From: Cytidiella melzeri
Taxonomy: Eukaryota; Basidiomycota; Agaricomycetes; Polyporales; Irpicaceae
Direction: 5' to 3'
DNA: 64,000 nt
Assembly: GCA_022592445.1 (NCBI GenBank)
Contig: JABYQR010000079.1
Span: forward strand, 62,001 to 126,000
The notes under the pieces were generated by a model. That model was not told where the DNA came from, did no database searches, and was given only the letters and a program-made list of their open reading frames with translations. How positions within the stretch are numbered: position 1 is the stretch's first letter; the number at the start of each line of letters is the position of its first letter. The position numbers and the translations under genes were made by a program. Positions 1 through 11,719 of this stretch are shown in pieces.

Positions 1-204
1 GACATTCCCACGGTAGTACTCAATTGGGCCGTCATGTTCCTGGTTGTCCCAGCGGCCTCCACTGCGATAATACTTCCGCAGAGACACGTCTGCTCTCCTT
101 CGTCGCTGATCTCCCTTGCATGCATACCTCAAAAGCACAAAATCAGGTGTGCATCGTCTACGCTGGGTCTGCGGAACGACAAATCTCACTTGTGCAGGAG
201 ATAA
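1..204 (+). CDS. possible 3' end of a gene entering from the left edge
   Basis: Frame 1 is open from the first base to a TAA at 202-204, about 67 codons. It begins with a hydrophobic stretch (around NWAVMFLVVPAAS) that could be a membrane segment, followed by a basic tail. No family was recognised and the start lies outside the window. A chance open frame of this length is quite possible. From 205 to 435 nothing is seen except presumed promoter sequence of the amidase gene. Confidence 0.2.
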   Translation, partial: DIPTVVLNWAVMFLVVPAASTAIILPQRHVCSPSSLISLACIPQKHKIRCASSTLGLRNDKSHLCRR

Positions 205-435
205 ACCGCAGATATCGGACCCGATGTAAATATTGTTTCGCGCAGGAGCTACGACTGTGCTAAGCCATTCTCGCCATGACAGAAGTCTCTTCGACGCTAG
301 CTGCAACGACCTCAATTGCCCTCCTTCGCCCACGGGCTTTCCTGGCAACCTCACCCTCCTTTCGCTATGGTAATCTCCTTCCACTCGCAACATAAAGCTG
401 CTTGGTGAGTTCTTATCAGTCGATATCTTCATGCC

Positions 436-2407
436 ATGACACAAACGCACGCGCGGACTAGCAAACAGAAGCAGCGCGAGATCGCTGACAAGACAGCCTC
501 CTTCACTGCTCAGTATGCCACGCCGTTGACAGACGATGACCACAGAGTCCTCAAGCTCTCTTTGGCGGAGCTCGCAGACAAATGCAGCAATGGCGAGCTC
601 AACCCGACCACGGTTCTCGACGCGTACAGCAAACGATGTCTCGCAGCTCATGATGCCACAAACTGTCTCGCAGACGTCATGTTCGACGAAGCCTTGAGCA
701 CTTACGCTCCCAATCGTCCATTATCGGGAGTACCTGTGAGCCTGAAGGATGTGGTGGATATCGAAGGACATGACACTACCATTGGATTCTCCGCGAAGGC
801 TAACAAACCTGTGGCGACCCCCGCTGCCATCACTAGGCTACTCAGAGATGCAGGTGCGCTCATTCATGTTAAGACCACGGTGCCAATCGGCCTCCTCTCT
901 TTCGAAACAACATCCGACCTCTTCGGTGAGACGACGAATCCCTACAATCCCCAGTTCTCACCTGGTGGATCGACCGGCGGCGGAGCTGCTTTGCTCGCAT
1001 ATCGGGGTAGTAAGATAGAGATTGCTACGGACGTTGGAGGCAGCGTAAGATTTCCGCCAGCGTTCTGTGGACTGTACGGTATGAGGCCGTCGACGGGGCG
1101 GTTTCCGAGCATGGGTTGCCAAACGTGTGCGCCCGGCCTAGAGGGCATAGAGACCGCTGCTCCGATAGCGAAGGACATCGACGACTTACGTGAGTTCTGG
1201 GAGCGAGTTATCGGAATGAAGCCATGGGATTATGATCACTCGGTACAGATGAGCATTTTCTGAAGTTCGCTTCCGTCATGCTCACGTTGGGGACATCAGT
1301 GTCTGCCGATTCCATGGCGTCCGGTGGACTTTGTCCTCGCAGGAAGGAAGCCCAAGTGGGGTATTATATGGAGTGATGGTAAGTGCTGTGGAAGTATGCA
1401 CTGTTTGCTAGTCCTCACATTTTCCAGGCCTTATTGCGCCTACACCCGCCTGCAAGCGTGCTCTAGAGGTGGCTCGGGATGCCCTATTACAACAAGGTTA
1501 CGACGTCGTTGACTTGTACGTACACTAACCAAAGCCAAGCATCGCTACGTGACAGTCCTGATGCACTATTCATGACAGTGATCCGCCCAGTCCGGTGGAG
1601 GGACTCAAAATTGGGTTCCCGCTCACTTTCGCTGAAGGAGGTTAGCTGATTATCTAATCTATCAATGATGTGATCAGTTAACGCCTTCCGCACATTACTC
1701 AGGTGTTTCCGTGCAAGTACCTATCAGCCCCGGCGAGAAGATGGGCGCAGCCATAGTCCATCTTCTCACCGTCTCCAACCTACCTAAGTTTGTCAAATGG
1801 ATCATGGCGACGTGTTTACGCTGGTTCTCCAGACCGGCAGGCCGGAATGACGTCTTTGCGGACCTTATAACTTGCCTGCACGCACAGACGGTAGCACAGG
1901 AGCGGGCGTTAGTGGTACGAAGGGAGAAGTACAAAGCTGCGTGGAAGCAGGCGATGAAGAAGCAAGAAATCGACTTTGTGCTGTCGCCCATACACGCATT
2001 ACCGCCCATGCCTAAGCATGGGAGTGGTGTCGCCACGCTCGTCTCCGCCAACTATGCCTTCCTGTACAACATCGTAAGAATTTTCCCACTATAAACTTGA
2101 CTCGTCGATGGGGCTGACCCGTGGCTGTTAGTTAGACTATACAGCCGGTGTCGTACCAGCAGCGTTCGTGGACAGAGAACTCGATGCTCTACCAGAGAAC
2201 TTGATGCAGACGGAGCGGTACGCGTATCTCAACGATGCAGAACGAGCGGTCTGGTCGCTTTATGACGCAAATGCTATGCACGGGCTCCCTCTCTCCGTCC
2301 AGGTCATCGGTGGCCAACTACAAGAGGAGAAGGTGTTAGAGGGGATGAAGCAGCTCGAAACTGCCCTTCGAGAATCCGGCCGGCCGTTCATTCAGAAGGA
2401 GTTCTGA
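436..2407 (+). CDS. amidase (amidase signature family)
   Basis: Amide hydrolase of the amidase signature family (acetamidase/FAAH-like), probably cytosolic; the substrate cannot be told. Six exons: 436-1242, 1300-1378, 1428-1515, 1579-1640, 1703-2073, 2132-2407. They join in frame to 560 residues, the usual length for this family. The Ser-cisSer-Lys triad is visible: K104 in SLKDVVD, S179 in PGGSTGGG, and nucleophile S203 in DVGGSVRFPPAFCG. The typical C-terminal block (NAMHGLPLSVQVIGG) is present. The first ATG of the open frame was used as the start, which leaves a normal N-terminus ahead of the core. All introns are GT-AG and 49-62 bp. No lesion is seen and the gene looks functional. Confidence 0.9.
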
Positions 2408-3080
2408 GCTCGCCAGTTGGGATGAGAGGTAATGTCATTGCCTGGTTTATCTAGTATCATTTAGGGTTTCTTAGTAGTAGTGCGTCAGGTACTTTAGGTT
2501 CGTATACACAACACCTTATTAGGGCGAAGCATCTCAATCAATCGTTGCATACCTCTTTAAGTAGGCGTACTTCTGCACAGTACAATTTCATGCTTCTCTT
2601 TCAATTTGAGTCAGGCATCGACACTGTTGAACAGCAACGTCCCAGTGGCGCTAGCCCTTGTGGCGAACGCGACGTGCCATCGGCGACTGTCTGACCGGGG
2701 CCATGGGCCATGGCCACGGGTTTTGAGTACTGATGGAGCTTTTTGCGACTCCTTGTTTTCAACTACAACAATGCCTCTAGAGAGCTGAGGGTCGCAAAGA
2801 AACTCAAAACTGGAGGTTCGTCCGTCCGTAGCTCCTGTTCAACGAAGACTAAGATGATCTCGAACGCGTCGCCCCTAAAGTCGAAAACGAACCGAGCCTC
2901 TCGTCTCAATCTCTGCAAGGACATGTTTTACTTGTGATCTGGGGAAATCGACGTTTAGCAATACGTCGTCAGAAGGACTACGAGGTATGGACCCAACTGC
3001 GCTTAGTATTCCGATTGGCTGTACTCACTAACTCGGGTTTATGACAGGCCACCATTGCAGCAGTGAAAACTTCATAGTCA
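2408..3080. other. spacer without a supported gene
   Basis: Only short unrelated open frames occur. It should contain the 3' end of the amidase transcript; no repeat or RNA gene was seen. Confidence 0.5.
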
Positions 3081-4292
3081 ATGAGCGCGTTGCGGATGCT
3101 ACCTTTTCACTTCGAATATATCTTACATGGCTATGAAGATAGTCCATGCGAGGTATCAGAAGATGTCTGGGCAGACACGGTACAGACTTCAGCTTCTGTC
3201 GGTGTAGTGGTGCATTATGGTACCGGTGTGTTTCCTTTGCGCTGCGTCGTTGCTAAAAAAAATTAATCATTTGTTGGGCCCTACAGCTAACAGTACCTAT
3301 CCTATCCTAAACAGCCGGAGAAATTTCCCGTCCATGTCAAGACTCTCATTGGCACAATGATCACTGTCCATTGTGACTCCTCCGATTCCATTGAGCTGCT
3401 CAGACACAAGATCCAGGGCAGCGGAGGCATTCCGTTGTGCGAGCTAAATAGGATAATGTATGTTGGCCCCAGATTAGAGGATGGACGCACTGTAGGGGAC
3501 TACAATGTGCGGGGCGAAACTGAATGACATCTGTTCCAGAGTCTGGTGGACGGGAAACCGGTGATCTATATAGTGTAACCAGAGGTACGAGAAAACGTAA
3601 GAGTCTCGCTCTCCTTAGCTCCTGCATGGTCTTTCTCGGCCATCTATTACCCCACTGCTGCTGTAGCTCGCACAAGCGGCTGGGAGAGTGTTCAGTGAAT
3701 CGTTGATAATGCTCCAGATGGCACCCTCCTCGACAAGTCCACGGACCTCCGTGTATCTTACCTGTTCTGGGAAGCCGAGTCAGTTCTCACCATACTGTAT
3801 CGGTTTTGGGAGCTGACACACTTACAGATCGAACAGATCTCACCTTACCTACAAGTCCAGCATCTTCTCGCTCGTCCTCTCCATTTCAACATAAAGAATT
3901 AATCCCATACGTCCGCCTAAACATCGACATAGTCCCGGCTTACCTTGACCATGCTCTCAAGGATTTGACATTGCATACCGAGGCGCGAAACTCTTTTATC
4001 ACGTGCGGACAACGTTTTTCTCCACACGTTTTGTCTTCCCGCAAAACTGATGAATGCACCATCCCAGGTTTTGGCTTCCGTCGCTCCTAAAGCACCAACA
4101 TGTCGCGCTTCGCTTTCTCCCACAGAAGGCGTACGAGGCCGCTGCATCGATGGATGTATCTCCTGCGCCCGATGTCGTGATTCGAGTTTCCACTGCTCTT
4201 CCGTAGGGATGAAGATTTGTCAAGCTGGGAAGAGGCACGCCTGCGTGCGGAGCGTCATGTCTCCTCGAAACATCCCCCTTATACGACAATAG
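3081..4292 (+). pseudogene. degenerate ubiquitin-like-domain protein gene
   Basis: From 3315 one frame reads a divergent ubiquitin fold: VKTLIGTMITV, then ELLRHKIQGSGGIP, then RLEDGRTVGDYNV match VKTLTGKTITL, VKAKIQDKEGIP and QLEDGRTLSDYNI of ubiquitin. It runs straight into a basidiomycete-specific region (GKPVIY, WSFSAIYP, APDGTLLDKSTDLRVSYLFWEAE, then LTLHTEARNSFIT, VALRFLPQ, MDVSPAPDV, DEDLSSWEEARLRAERHV). I recall this arrangement from predicted agaricomycete proteins. The frame is broken by TGA at 3525, TAA at 3576 and TGA at 3696, each where a coding residue is expected, and by later frame changes near 4010-4090 and 4197. An exon at 3081-3226 (frame starting MSALRMLPFHFEYI) may be its 5' part; that link is weaker. 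Inferred to be a non-functional copy. Confidence 0.75.
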
Positions 4293-4948
4293 GTGTGTTA
4301 TTTGTCATACATCATCATGATCACATCTGAACAAAGTTTCTTTGCCAACAACCAATCTATAGGAAGACCACCTAGTAGTACTGGCATGTTATGCATATAT
4401 TCTCTCAATTGAGCCCACGGCTGCCGCCCTGTACCGCAGTTATATTATGATGTTGACAAAGAAAATGAGAGATGCGATGCGGGTCCATACTGTGTAGACT
4501 TGCGTGAGGGAGTGTAGAGGTAAGTAAAGTGTGTGGTCGACGTGAGGTACAATTGTTGCAGTTATAAGATGTTGGGAGAGACCAAAAAAAATCAACAAAC
4601 GAGGGTTGAGCTCGATGATTATTATCGAGCCCCAGAAGAGCGAAACCTTCAAAGTTGACCAGAAAACCTAAGTCAGTGCTCATCGGTGTCACCAGGACCT
4701 TAGCCTGCAAGAGAAATACACAAATGCGTTGTTCAAGTACTATACAGGGATTACATATATTATCTGCTTACTAGCAAGGAAAGAAAACCATAGCGATGTC
4801 GTGAGTGGTATATGTGGGGAGGATTATGATGATACAAAAATGCACAGTCCAAACGGAAAGATCAGTTGCGTGGACAAGAAAGAAAAACCGACAGTGAAAG
4901 TATACCGAAACCTAGCACGAAGGATAATCCCAGCTCGACTCTACTCAA
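4293..4948. other. spacer without a supported gene
   Basis: AT-richer than its surroundings. It lies between the ubiquitin-like pseudogene and the 3' end of the minus-strand phosphotransferase gene. No coding or repeat structure could be supported. Confidence 0.5.
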
Positions 4949-7216
4949 TTATGCCGCAGCATGTTCTTCATGCTCGCCTTCTCCTTCCCAGCGACGTGAA
5001 AGCCCAACACGTCCCTCTGCATCGCCGTTGATGTGCAGCCAAGCGTCTAGCCGTCTTCCCAACTCCCCACCACGCCCCCCACAATAATCACCAGTCGAGT
5101 TCAGCAGCTTCTCTCGCTCGTTCTCCACCGCGACGACTTTCACCGGAAGAGGCACTCCCGCTCGGATTTTCGATTTGGCCGCAGCACCCCCCGACCCTGA
5201 TCCAGCACGGTCTCTCTTGACCGGCTCCTCACCGTCGCTCACCGACTCTGTCAAAGTGGGAGATGACGATGTGCGTGGACTAGACGGCGTTTGAGGGTCC
5301 CCGGCAGCCTCGCAATCTGCGTTCGCCTCGTTCCAGCTCTTGAACCAGTCCTCATCCTGCTCCTCCGGGCCGAGTATCCCCTCTACCAACCCTTCCTCCC
5401 AGCCATCCCATTCGATGCAACGGTGCGCCATGCGTAAACGTATTCCGGACGCTTCACAGTGCAACCACTCCAAGGCGATTGCCCCGAGATCGCGAATCTG
5501 GCCATTCACAGTGACCGTCCGACGTTCGCCAGCAATTTTCTCAATCGTCGCACGGAATAGCTTGGAAGTGAACGGACTGGTCTGCAGGAACGCGGGGACA
5601 TGGGCCGCAGCCCAGAGAGGTCTCGTTGTGGTAGATTCCCAATCTATAACGCACGTCTGACGAAAGCGCCAGGTCATTATGACGTTTAACTGTTGAGAAA
5701 CAGACATGGGCCACTTACAATCTTAGACGGATCATGTTCGTCCACGAACACGTTCTCCAGGTTCAGATCATGACAGTCAATCGCGAATTCTTCTTTTATA
5801 CCGTCCTGCTCTTGCTTGCACGCTCCGAGTCTCTCCATCATCCTCTTGAACCGCTCCATCTCCTGTTTCACCATCTCCTCGCGCTGCTGCAGATGAGCGA
5901 CAAGGAACGTCGTCCTCTGCATCCTCCGGTAGTCCTGATACATCGCGTTGCCTGGGCCTTCCCATTCGGCCTCGCTCTCCTCCCAGTCCCACTCGTCGCT
6001 AGTATCAGAGACATCTCCGCTCAGCGCCTGCACATGATGATGGCGTGATGACAAAATCTCGTCGGGATCCAGGTGTAACCTGTGAGGTGCGGTCTTACCC
6101 TCATTCTCGAGCTTGACGCCTATGATCTCCCGATCGACGCATGACTGCAGATAGGAGGACGTCGAAGGCCACGGTCCACGGTTAATCTCAGTCGGATGGA
6201 CGAGCTCACCACGGTTAGAGCCGAAGAAAGCCCAGGATATGATGGAACCGATGTGAAACTCGGAGCGAGCCACTGGGGTCGACGAAAGAGAGTGTGCCGA
6301 GAGCGGGTTCATGCTTAGCGTCCGGGGAATGTTGTTAGTAGCTGTAGGCGTCGCTGCTGATGATTGCTCCGCAGTATCCACTGTGAGCGCTGCACCAGGA
6401 CCAAGATACAAAGAGCCTATATGAGCGAATCTGTGGGCGAACAATGGGAGCATAAGCATCGCAAGGTTTTCCATCAGCTTCATGAGCTGGGGATGATCCA
6501 TGCAATGGAACACACGCGACAATGGCACGCCAATTGCCTAACAAAGGGGAGTACGTGATGACGTTATTAGCTTGGTCCATATGTACTGATTGGCGAAGTG
6601 AAACACACCTTCGACATGAGGATGTATTCCCCCCCTAGGCGATTGAATGGGTTAGCATCATGGTGGTATACAGTCGGGACTGGGATGTTGGTGCGTTCAC
6701 GAAGGTACTGCATGGTGGCTACCTCTGACTCTGTCTTTAACCGCGGCATGAATCGTCGAGCAACACGAGCGACAAGCTCGCGTTCGTCTGCCAGAGTGAT
6801 GAGATAGCCCTGAACAGAATGGTTAGACTGAACGCTATCTTTGACTCATCAGTAGCGTCACTTGCCTTGTGGAAGGTGCCTTGACCGCGCCGAACAAGAG
6901 GTCAATTGGACTGTCGAGAAATACCCATTTGAGGTCACTCACCTGCGCCAAGGTACTGAATCCTGACGACCTCTGCCTCCATCTTCTCTCGCACAATGTC
7001 CTTCAGCAGTTTTCTGTCAACCTGGAATGGCGGCGCCCCATGTATAGCTGCGTCCGCCTTTGCCTCCTTCTTCCTGTCCTCATGCTCTAGCTCCCAGCTC
7101 CACGCCCTAACTTTCTTCTCAGTCGGCTCAGAGTCAGGCTTGCAGGACTTAATTGCATCGTTAGAGTCTATCTTCAAGGTCCTGTGGACCACGAACGGGT
7201 TATCGGTGTATTGCAT
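4949..7216 (-). CDS. aminoglycoside phosphotransferase (APH)-like kinase
   Basis: Protein-kinase-like fold of the APH/choline-kinase type (PF01636-like), common and expanded in agaricomycetes; substrate unknown. Exons on the minus strand, 5' to 3': 7216-6943, 6879-6866, 6809-6609, 6537-5719, 5656-4949, joining in frame to about 671 residues. The N-lobe has GAGTFHKGY (phosphate-loop-like) and LVARVARRF. The Brenner-type catalytic loop reads DCHDLNLENVFV and the metal site CVIDWE. Between N- and C-lobe motifs is a long acidic, charged insertion (DVSDTSDEWDWEESEAEWE), and the C-terminus is Ser/Pro-rich. The second exon is only 14 nt and is followed by a GC-AG intron. The ATG at 7216 is the first methionine in frame; an upstream exon may exist, because the frame stays open upstream (LNYSSWVND). 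Confidence 0.75.
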
Positions 7217-8689
7217 TGCGGAACAGCCCTGAAACGCGGGCTTCTGGGTGTCGTTGACCCAGCTTGAGTAATTAAGACAACCAGACAAGAGTGGCGAGTG
7301 TTGTAAAGAAACTGAGCACAGTGAACTGTACAGGCTGTTGAGAGAGAGACGAAAGAACGAGGATGGTGGAGGTTAGCAAGTTTGTGGCATGCGCGATGGC
7401 CGGTACTTATCGCGTACCTCGGCTGGACCCCATATTTGGCCATATTTATCCGCTCGACGCTCGCATGTGATTGGCTGCGGTTTGCCAGGGTCATTGTGAT
7501 GCTTGCGCAATCCAAACGAACGTGGCTCGTGTACGGTTTTGAGCTTGCAGGCTCAAGACGATCAGAGATGTGGCCACTCGAAGGCTCTACCTCGTACTTG
7601 TATCCAGGCAGCCCACAGACCCTGGGAATCTCAGACCCGCATTTCCTCCGTCGCAGTACGGCCGATAAGCCATATTCAAACGAAATCAATATCACAGACG
7701 CTGCGGCTTCTTCTATCATCTAGATAATTGCAGCAAGCCTTTCCATCTGGATCTCGCCTCGTTCATTCTCGTCTAAAGCTAGAATCCTGCTGGCTCTCGA
7801 CTGCAAGCAAGGGACCGACGGCACCGCGCATTGCAGGCAGTCAAAAACCACTGTGCCAAGTCTCGCTCTCACTGCCAAGCCTGAATAGAGGATTCCATGC
7901 GCCAGGATCGTCTCGTCTCGAGACCTTTCTATCGCACGGCGTAAACGCAAACCATGGCAAATGCATGAGCGCACAAGTGAATTGGAGTTTCGAAGGAACA
8001 GCTCTTCGTGTCCAGAATTCTCATTTCTCAACTTTTCACCTGCTGTGTGCCTCTATCTCCAGCATCCTATAGAAAACTGCCAGGGGACAGTAGTTCGCAT
8101 GTCCGCAATGTCATCCACGCCTCCTTCAAGTTCCATGACATATCCTTGCGGATACAGGCGTAGCACCGCAGAAACGCATGCACTCCGTCTGGTGGCAATA
8201 GCGTGGACAAACCAGGACGCGGGAGCTGACGGTAAGCCTGCTTGTCTTGTTCGCCGTTGGCTTAGACGTCTAGAATACACACCAAAGCTTATCGCAGCTG
8301 CCTGAAATGACGGTGTGGTGGAATCTGATGGAAGGAGCTCCTATCCGCGGACTGAGCTGGATGCTCTCACCTCACAAAGGACTCTTTCTCACCCATGCCC
8401 GTGAGTACACCGTAAAATTGTGCGAGAATATCTCGGTTCACTGCCGAGTGATCGACGAAGGTATCGACAATAAGCTAGTCATGCAGCCCACGGTACCCGG
8501 CGCGAAAGGCGAACACAGCATGGCAATAGCTAACACGCACAACGCGCTCAATTCGAGTGGCAAGCTGGAACTCAGTACACTCAGGCCTCAGGCCTCAGGG
8601 ACTAACACTATTGCAGACGCACCTTCAAATTCAGCTGATGCGCTGACACAAGTCTATGTCATCAGGTCCCGTCCAAAACATATACGCAA
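7217..8689. other. spacer; only weak open frames
   Basis: A minus-strand ATG frame of 181 codons (7719 to 7174) overlaps the 5' side of the phosphotransferase gene. It could be leader or an unrecognised exon, but it shows no domain. Other frames at 8053-8693 overlap each other on both strands and none could be defended. A triple CTCAGG-type tandem repeat occurs near 8580-8600. Confidence 0.4.
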
Positions 8690-8950
8690 TTAGTTAGAAC
8701 CCTCTGGCCCGAATGCGGGGTAAGTGTACTTGAAGTTGAGATTTTGATCGTATCGGAGAGCAGGACCAGTGGTCCTATCGTCTTGAGTGTGTCGAGAGAT
8801 ATTTTCGGATGAGTCCAGTATATATTGCAGCTGCGTGAGACGGGGTTTTAGATACAGTATGACTTGTCGCCCGTAAAACCAGCCCGGACTCGAAGCGGTT
8901 AGCTTAAGCTCTGCCCCCTCGCCGTTCTGCAACGCAGCAAGGGACAGCAT
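8690..8950 (-). CDS. possible small or partial hypothetical protein
   Basis: An ATG frame of 86 codons ending at 8690. From about residue 9 on (NGEGAELKL, FYGRQVILYLKPRLTQLQYIL, then ALRYDQNLNFKYTYPAFGPEG) it has a natural-looking composition. A GT at 8977 paired with the AG just before AACGGCGAG (about 8926) would make a 5' exon, but no clean start codon was found upstream. It may be the last exon of a decayed gene. No family was recognised. Confidence 0.25.
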   Translation of the reverse strand: MLSLAALQNGEGAELKLTASSPGWFYGRQVILYLKPRLTQLQYILDSSENISRHTQDDRTTGPALRYDQNLNFKYTYPAFGPEGSN

Positions 8951-9416
8951 AGTAGTAACATAAACTCACCAACTGCTTCGCCAGCGCGGGAAGAAGCTTG
9001 CACCGCGCAGGTCAAAGTAACGTCGCGGTCTCCGGAGGTTCACAGGCTGAATTTCTTTTCGTGGAACTGCGAGGAGTGATGCGATGCAACGGCCTGTTTA
9101 TTTGAATAACGATGTTGTACATTCAGGTTAGTTTGACTACAGGCAAATGTGAGTGCATCGATGCATCCACGGCCTGGTCTAGTGATTTTCCTCTCTTGCC
9201 GCCGGTGTCCCACCTGCCTAGGCAAGGTCCAGCATTTTCGCCTGTCTTTCAAATGCTGCATACACATTCCTTCGTTTGCAGTCAGCTCTTGTACGCAAAC
9301 CTAGTCTCGTACCCAGACGTTCTGCCTGTGAGAGAGAGAGGGAGAGGGAGAACGGTCGCGGAGCTCCCGTACTAGACAGTCGCTAGCGCTCCTGCTGTAA
9401 AAGGAAGAAAACTGAT
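8951..9416. other. spacer without a supported gene
   Basis: Nothing coding was recognised. A GAGAGAGAGGGAGAGG purine tract lies near 9331-9350. Confidence 0.4.
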
Positions 9417-9571
9417 GCGAGAATAACTCTACAAATCGAGAAAATGATGGCGCGAAATGTCACAACGCGGACAGGCAGAACGTCTGGTCTGTTTCGTCAG
9501 AGTGGGGGTAGATCATACCCCACGTGGCATGAATTCTCGAAAAATAAGCTCTTCGATCTATGGGCGTCTAG
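9417..9571 (+). repeat. inverted repeat, left copy (coding-derived)
   Basis: This stretch, read on the plus strand, matches 11071-11226 read on the minus strand with only scattered differences by eye. Both encode MMARNVT, then RTSGLFRQSGGRSYPTWHEFSKN, then LFDLWAS. Homology begins about 25 bp before the shared ATGATGGCG and ends just after GGGCGTCT. The copies flank the helicase remnant. Confidence 0.8.
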
Positions 9572-9679
9572 ATTAACTCGTACACGTTGTGCGTCGCATC
9601 ATCGCGCCCTCTCTCGTTCGTTAAGTCTCACTCGTTCCCGTCGTCTTCCACTCACTTGAAACCATCAAGCCACTAAATT

Positions 9680-10617
9680 ATGGACTCCGAGGATGAATAC
9701 GACAATTTTTTTCCTCCCATACCTCTCGACGCTGGTGGTACATTGGCCGACTCTGAAGACCTGCCTCCGGTGGCTCAAGGCCTTCTAGCTGCCTCTCTCC
9801 CTCCCCACAGACATCCATTTGAAGCACCCCTTGAGTCCGACTCTGCTCTGCTCACGCGTATGCAGCCGCTCGCGCCACGGATCAAGATGCATGCGCAGAG
9901 TTATCGAAACTTTGACAGGGTGCGGAAGGAGGCAGCCGAAGATTTGGAGAGATTGTTTTCATCAGCGGCTGTGTGAGAGACTATGAGGGTTGAGACGGAG
10001 AGCCGATGTGGTGGAAAGAGTCCGAGATGGTATCAGATAGACCCCGGTGAGGCCTTCCTACTTGGCATGGACGTGATATTGGTGTCCTCAACCGGCTCGG
10101 GAAAAACCCTGGCATTTCTGCAGAGCTTACTCGCAGATACCTCACAAAAGTCGAAGTTAATTGTTCTATCCCCTCTGAATGAGCTTCAGTACGATATGGT
10201 ATGTGATTCCCAGCATCCCAGTCCCACTCCTTATCCTCAAAAAACTCACTATATGTGTAGGCGGCTCGTTGCAACACCATGGGACTTCCCGCGCTCGCGG
10301 TGAATGGAGACCAGTGGGAAAAAGATAAAACGTTACATAAGGTATTTGTCTCATGTGCCAGTGCCAATATAACTCACATACTCGTCTGTTTGTCTTAGAA
10401 ACTGCAGGACCACGAGTTTCGCGTGATCCTCACGTCACCTGAGATGGCATTCGGCCATGCAGTGTTCTCAAAGATGCTGCGTGATGCTAATTGGACAAAG
10501 TTTATCGCGGGGACAGTCATTGACGAAGCCCACTGCGTCCTCGAGTGGAAAGACAAGTTCCGCACAGCTTTCAGCGAGATTGGCAAGGCTCGCTCTTACC
10601 TCCCTGGTGCTCCTTGA
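9680..10617 (+). pseudogene. truncated RecQ-like DEAH helicase remnant
   Basis: Three exons (9680-10198, 10261-10341, 10399-10617) carry the first half of a RecQ-type ATP-dependent DNA helicase. Visible are an acidic N-terminus (MDSEDEYDN), a Q-motif-like SPRWYQIDPGEAFLLG, Walker A STGSGKT, LIVLSPLNELQYDM, motif Ib-like RVILTSPEMAF, and Walker B DEAH in VIDEAHCVLEW. The frame has a TGA at 9974-9976 between SSAAV and ETMRV, where an arginine codon (CGA) would keep it open. The protein stops at SYLPGAP, so motifs III-VI and the whole second RecA domain are missing. Splice sites still work on paper. An ATG at 9983 could give a 171-residue fragment. Inferred to be a decayed copy. Confidence 0.75.
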
Positions 10618-11331
10618 GCTGCGCAGGAGTGAGATCCGCGTCGGGTTCAAGCAAATCTTCACCGGGATGAACCTCGTTGTCGTCCGGCTCGAGGTCGTAG
10701 TCGTCGGAGTGGGGTTGTCTACGAGGAGGCATGGGAGATGTTCTGCGGTAGATAGAGTCAGAGCCAGACCGTTTATAAATGAATAAGTAAATATGAGCCA
10801 TACCTGTTTATTTTACGGCACGCAGTACGCCAGGATTACGTGGCCGTACGAAGTTTGTTCGGACAAACTTCGATCCTCGTTGCACATGAAGGGGGAAAAA
10901 CTCACCTGTGACTGACTTGTATGAGTTCACGAAGGCTCGTCGGGGCAATAGTGGTCGCATTTTTCATAGCGGGGAAAGTCATTGTATTCGAAGGTTTCGG
11001 TAGGTAGTGGTGGCCGCGACGTGGCGCCAGCACGAAGCCATAAATACAGACCGTAATCTAATCTTAGCGCAGACGCCCATAGATCAAAGAGCTCATTTTT
11101 CGAGAATTCGTGCCACGTGGGGTATGATCTACCCCCACTCTGACGAAACAGACCAGACGTTCTGTTCACCTCGATTGTAACATTCCGCGCCATCATTTTC
11201 CCAATTTGTAGACTTATTCTCGCAGCTCTTTTTGCCCCTTTCTCGGCAGGAGCCCTGGCGACTGCCTCTGCTGCCTCTCGGAGCGCAGCGACCTTGTCTC
11301 CCTCAGAACGTCTGGATCCGAGACTACGCAA
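10600..11331 (-). pseudogene. unidentified minus-strand coding relic beside the helicase remnant
   Basis: Two natural-looking stretches lie on the minus strand. The upstream one (about 11331-10927) reads LREAAEAVARAPAEKGAKRAARIS, then the inverted-repeat segment, then PLPTETFEYNDFPRYEKCDHYCPDEPS. The downstream one starts at an ATG at 10732 (MPPRRQPHSDDYDLEPDDNE) and ends at a good donor (GTAAGA) at 10599, antisense to the end of the helicase remnant. I could not join them in frame, nor find a start for the first (the open frame begins without ATG). The family was not identified; it may be an expanded agaricomycete gene family carried with the helicase remnant. Confidence 0.35.
11071..11226 (-). 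repeat. inverted repeat, right copy (coding-derived)
   Basis: Partner of 9417-9571, here inside a longer open minus-strand frame. The spacing between the copies is about 1.5 kb and holds the helicase remnant. Confidence 0.8.
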
Positions 11332-11719
11332 ACCAACCTATGACATGCTGACCATGGTGATGTTCCGTAGATTCGCCCAACTCCCCACACAAAGGTCGGC
11401 GACTCGTAACATAAGACTTAGCTTGTAGCGCCAGCATCTGGAAACGTTGTAGTAGTTGATATATGCCACCGCCTAACTCACTGATTCTGTCAAATGAACT
11501 CCAAAATTCAATCCGCATCCACCCAGAAGTGAGGACCCTCAGTGCAAGGAGGAAGTTGAAGTTACAAAGTTCAAGTTACAGCAGCAAGATAACTCGGCGG
11601 CTGGGAGTGGATCGGTTCAACTCACTTATGTGCGTCTCTGAGCTTGAAATCAAACCGCGCCTCGTTCTGCAGCTGTGCCTTATGTACGTTTAGCGTTCAC
11701 CTTGTTTCCCGCCTTCATC

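Noticed and set aside
5340..5660. 106-codon plus-strand open frame
   Set aside because: Lies opposite the clear phosphotransferase exon; composition is a mirror of that exon.
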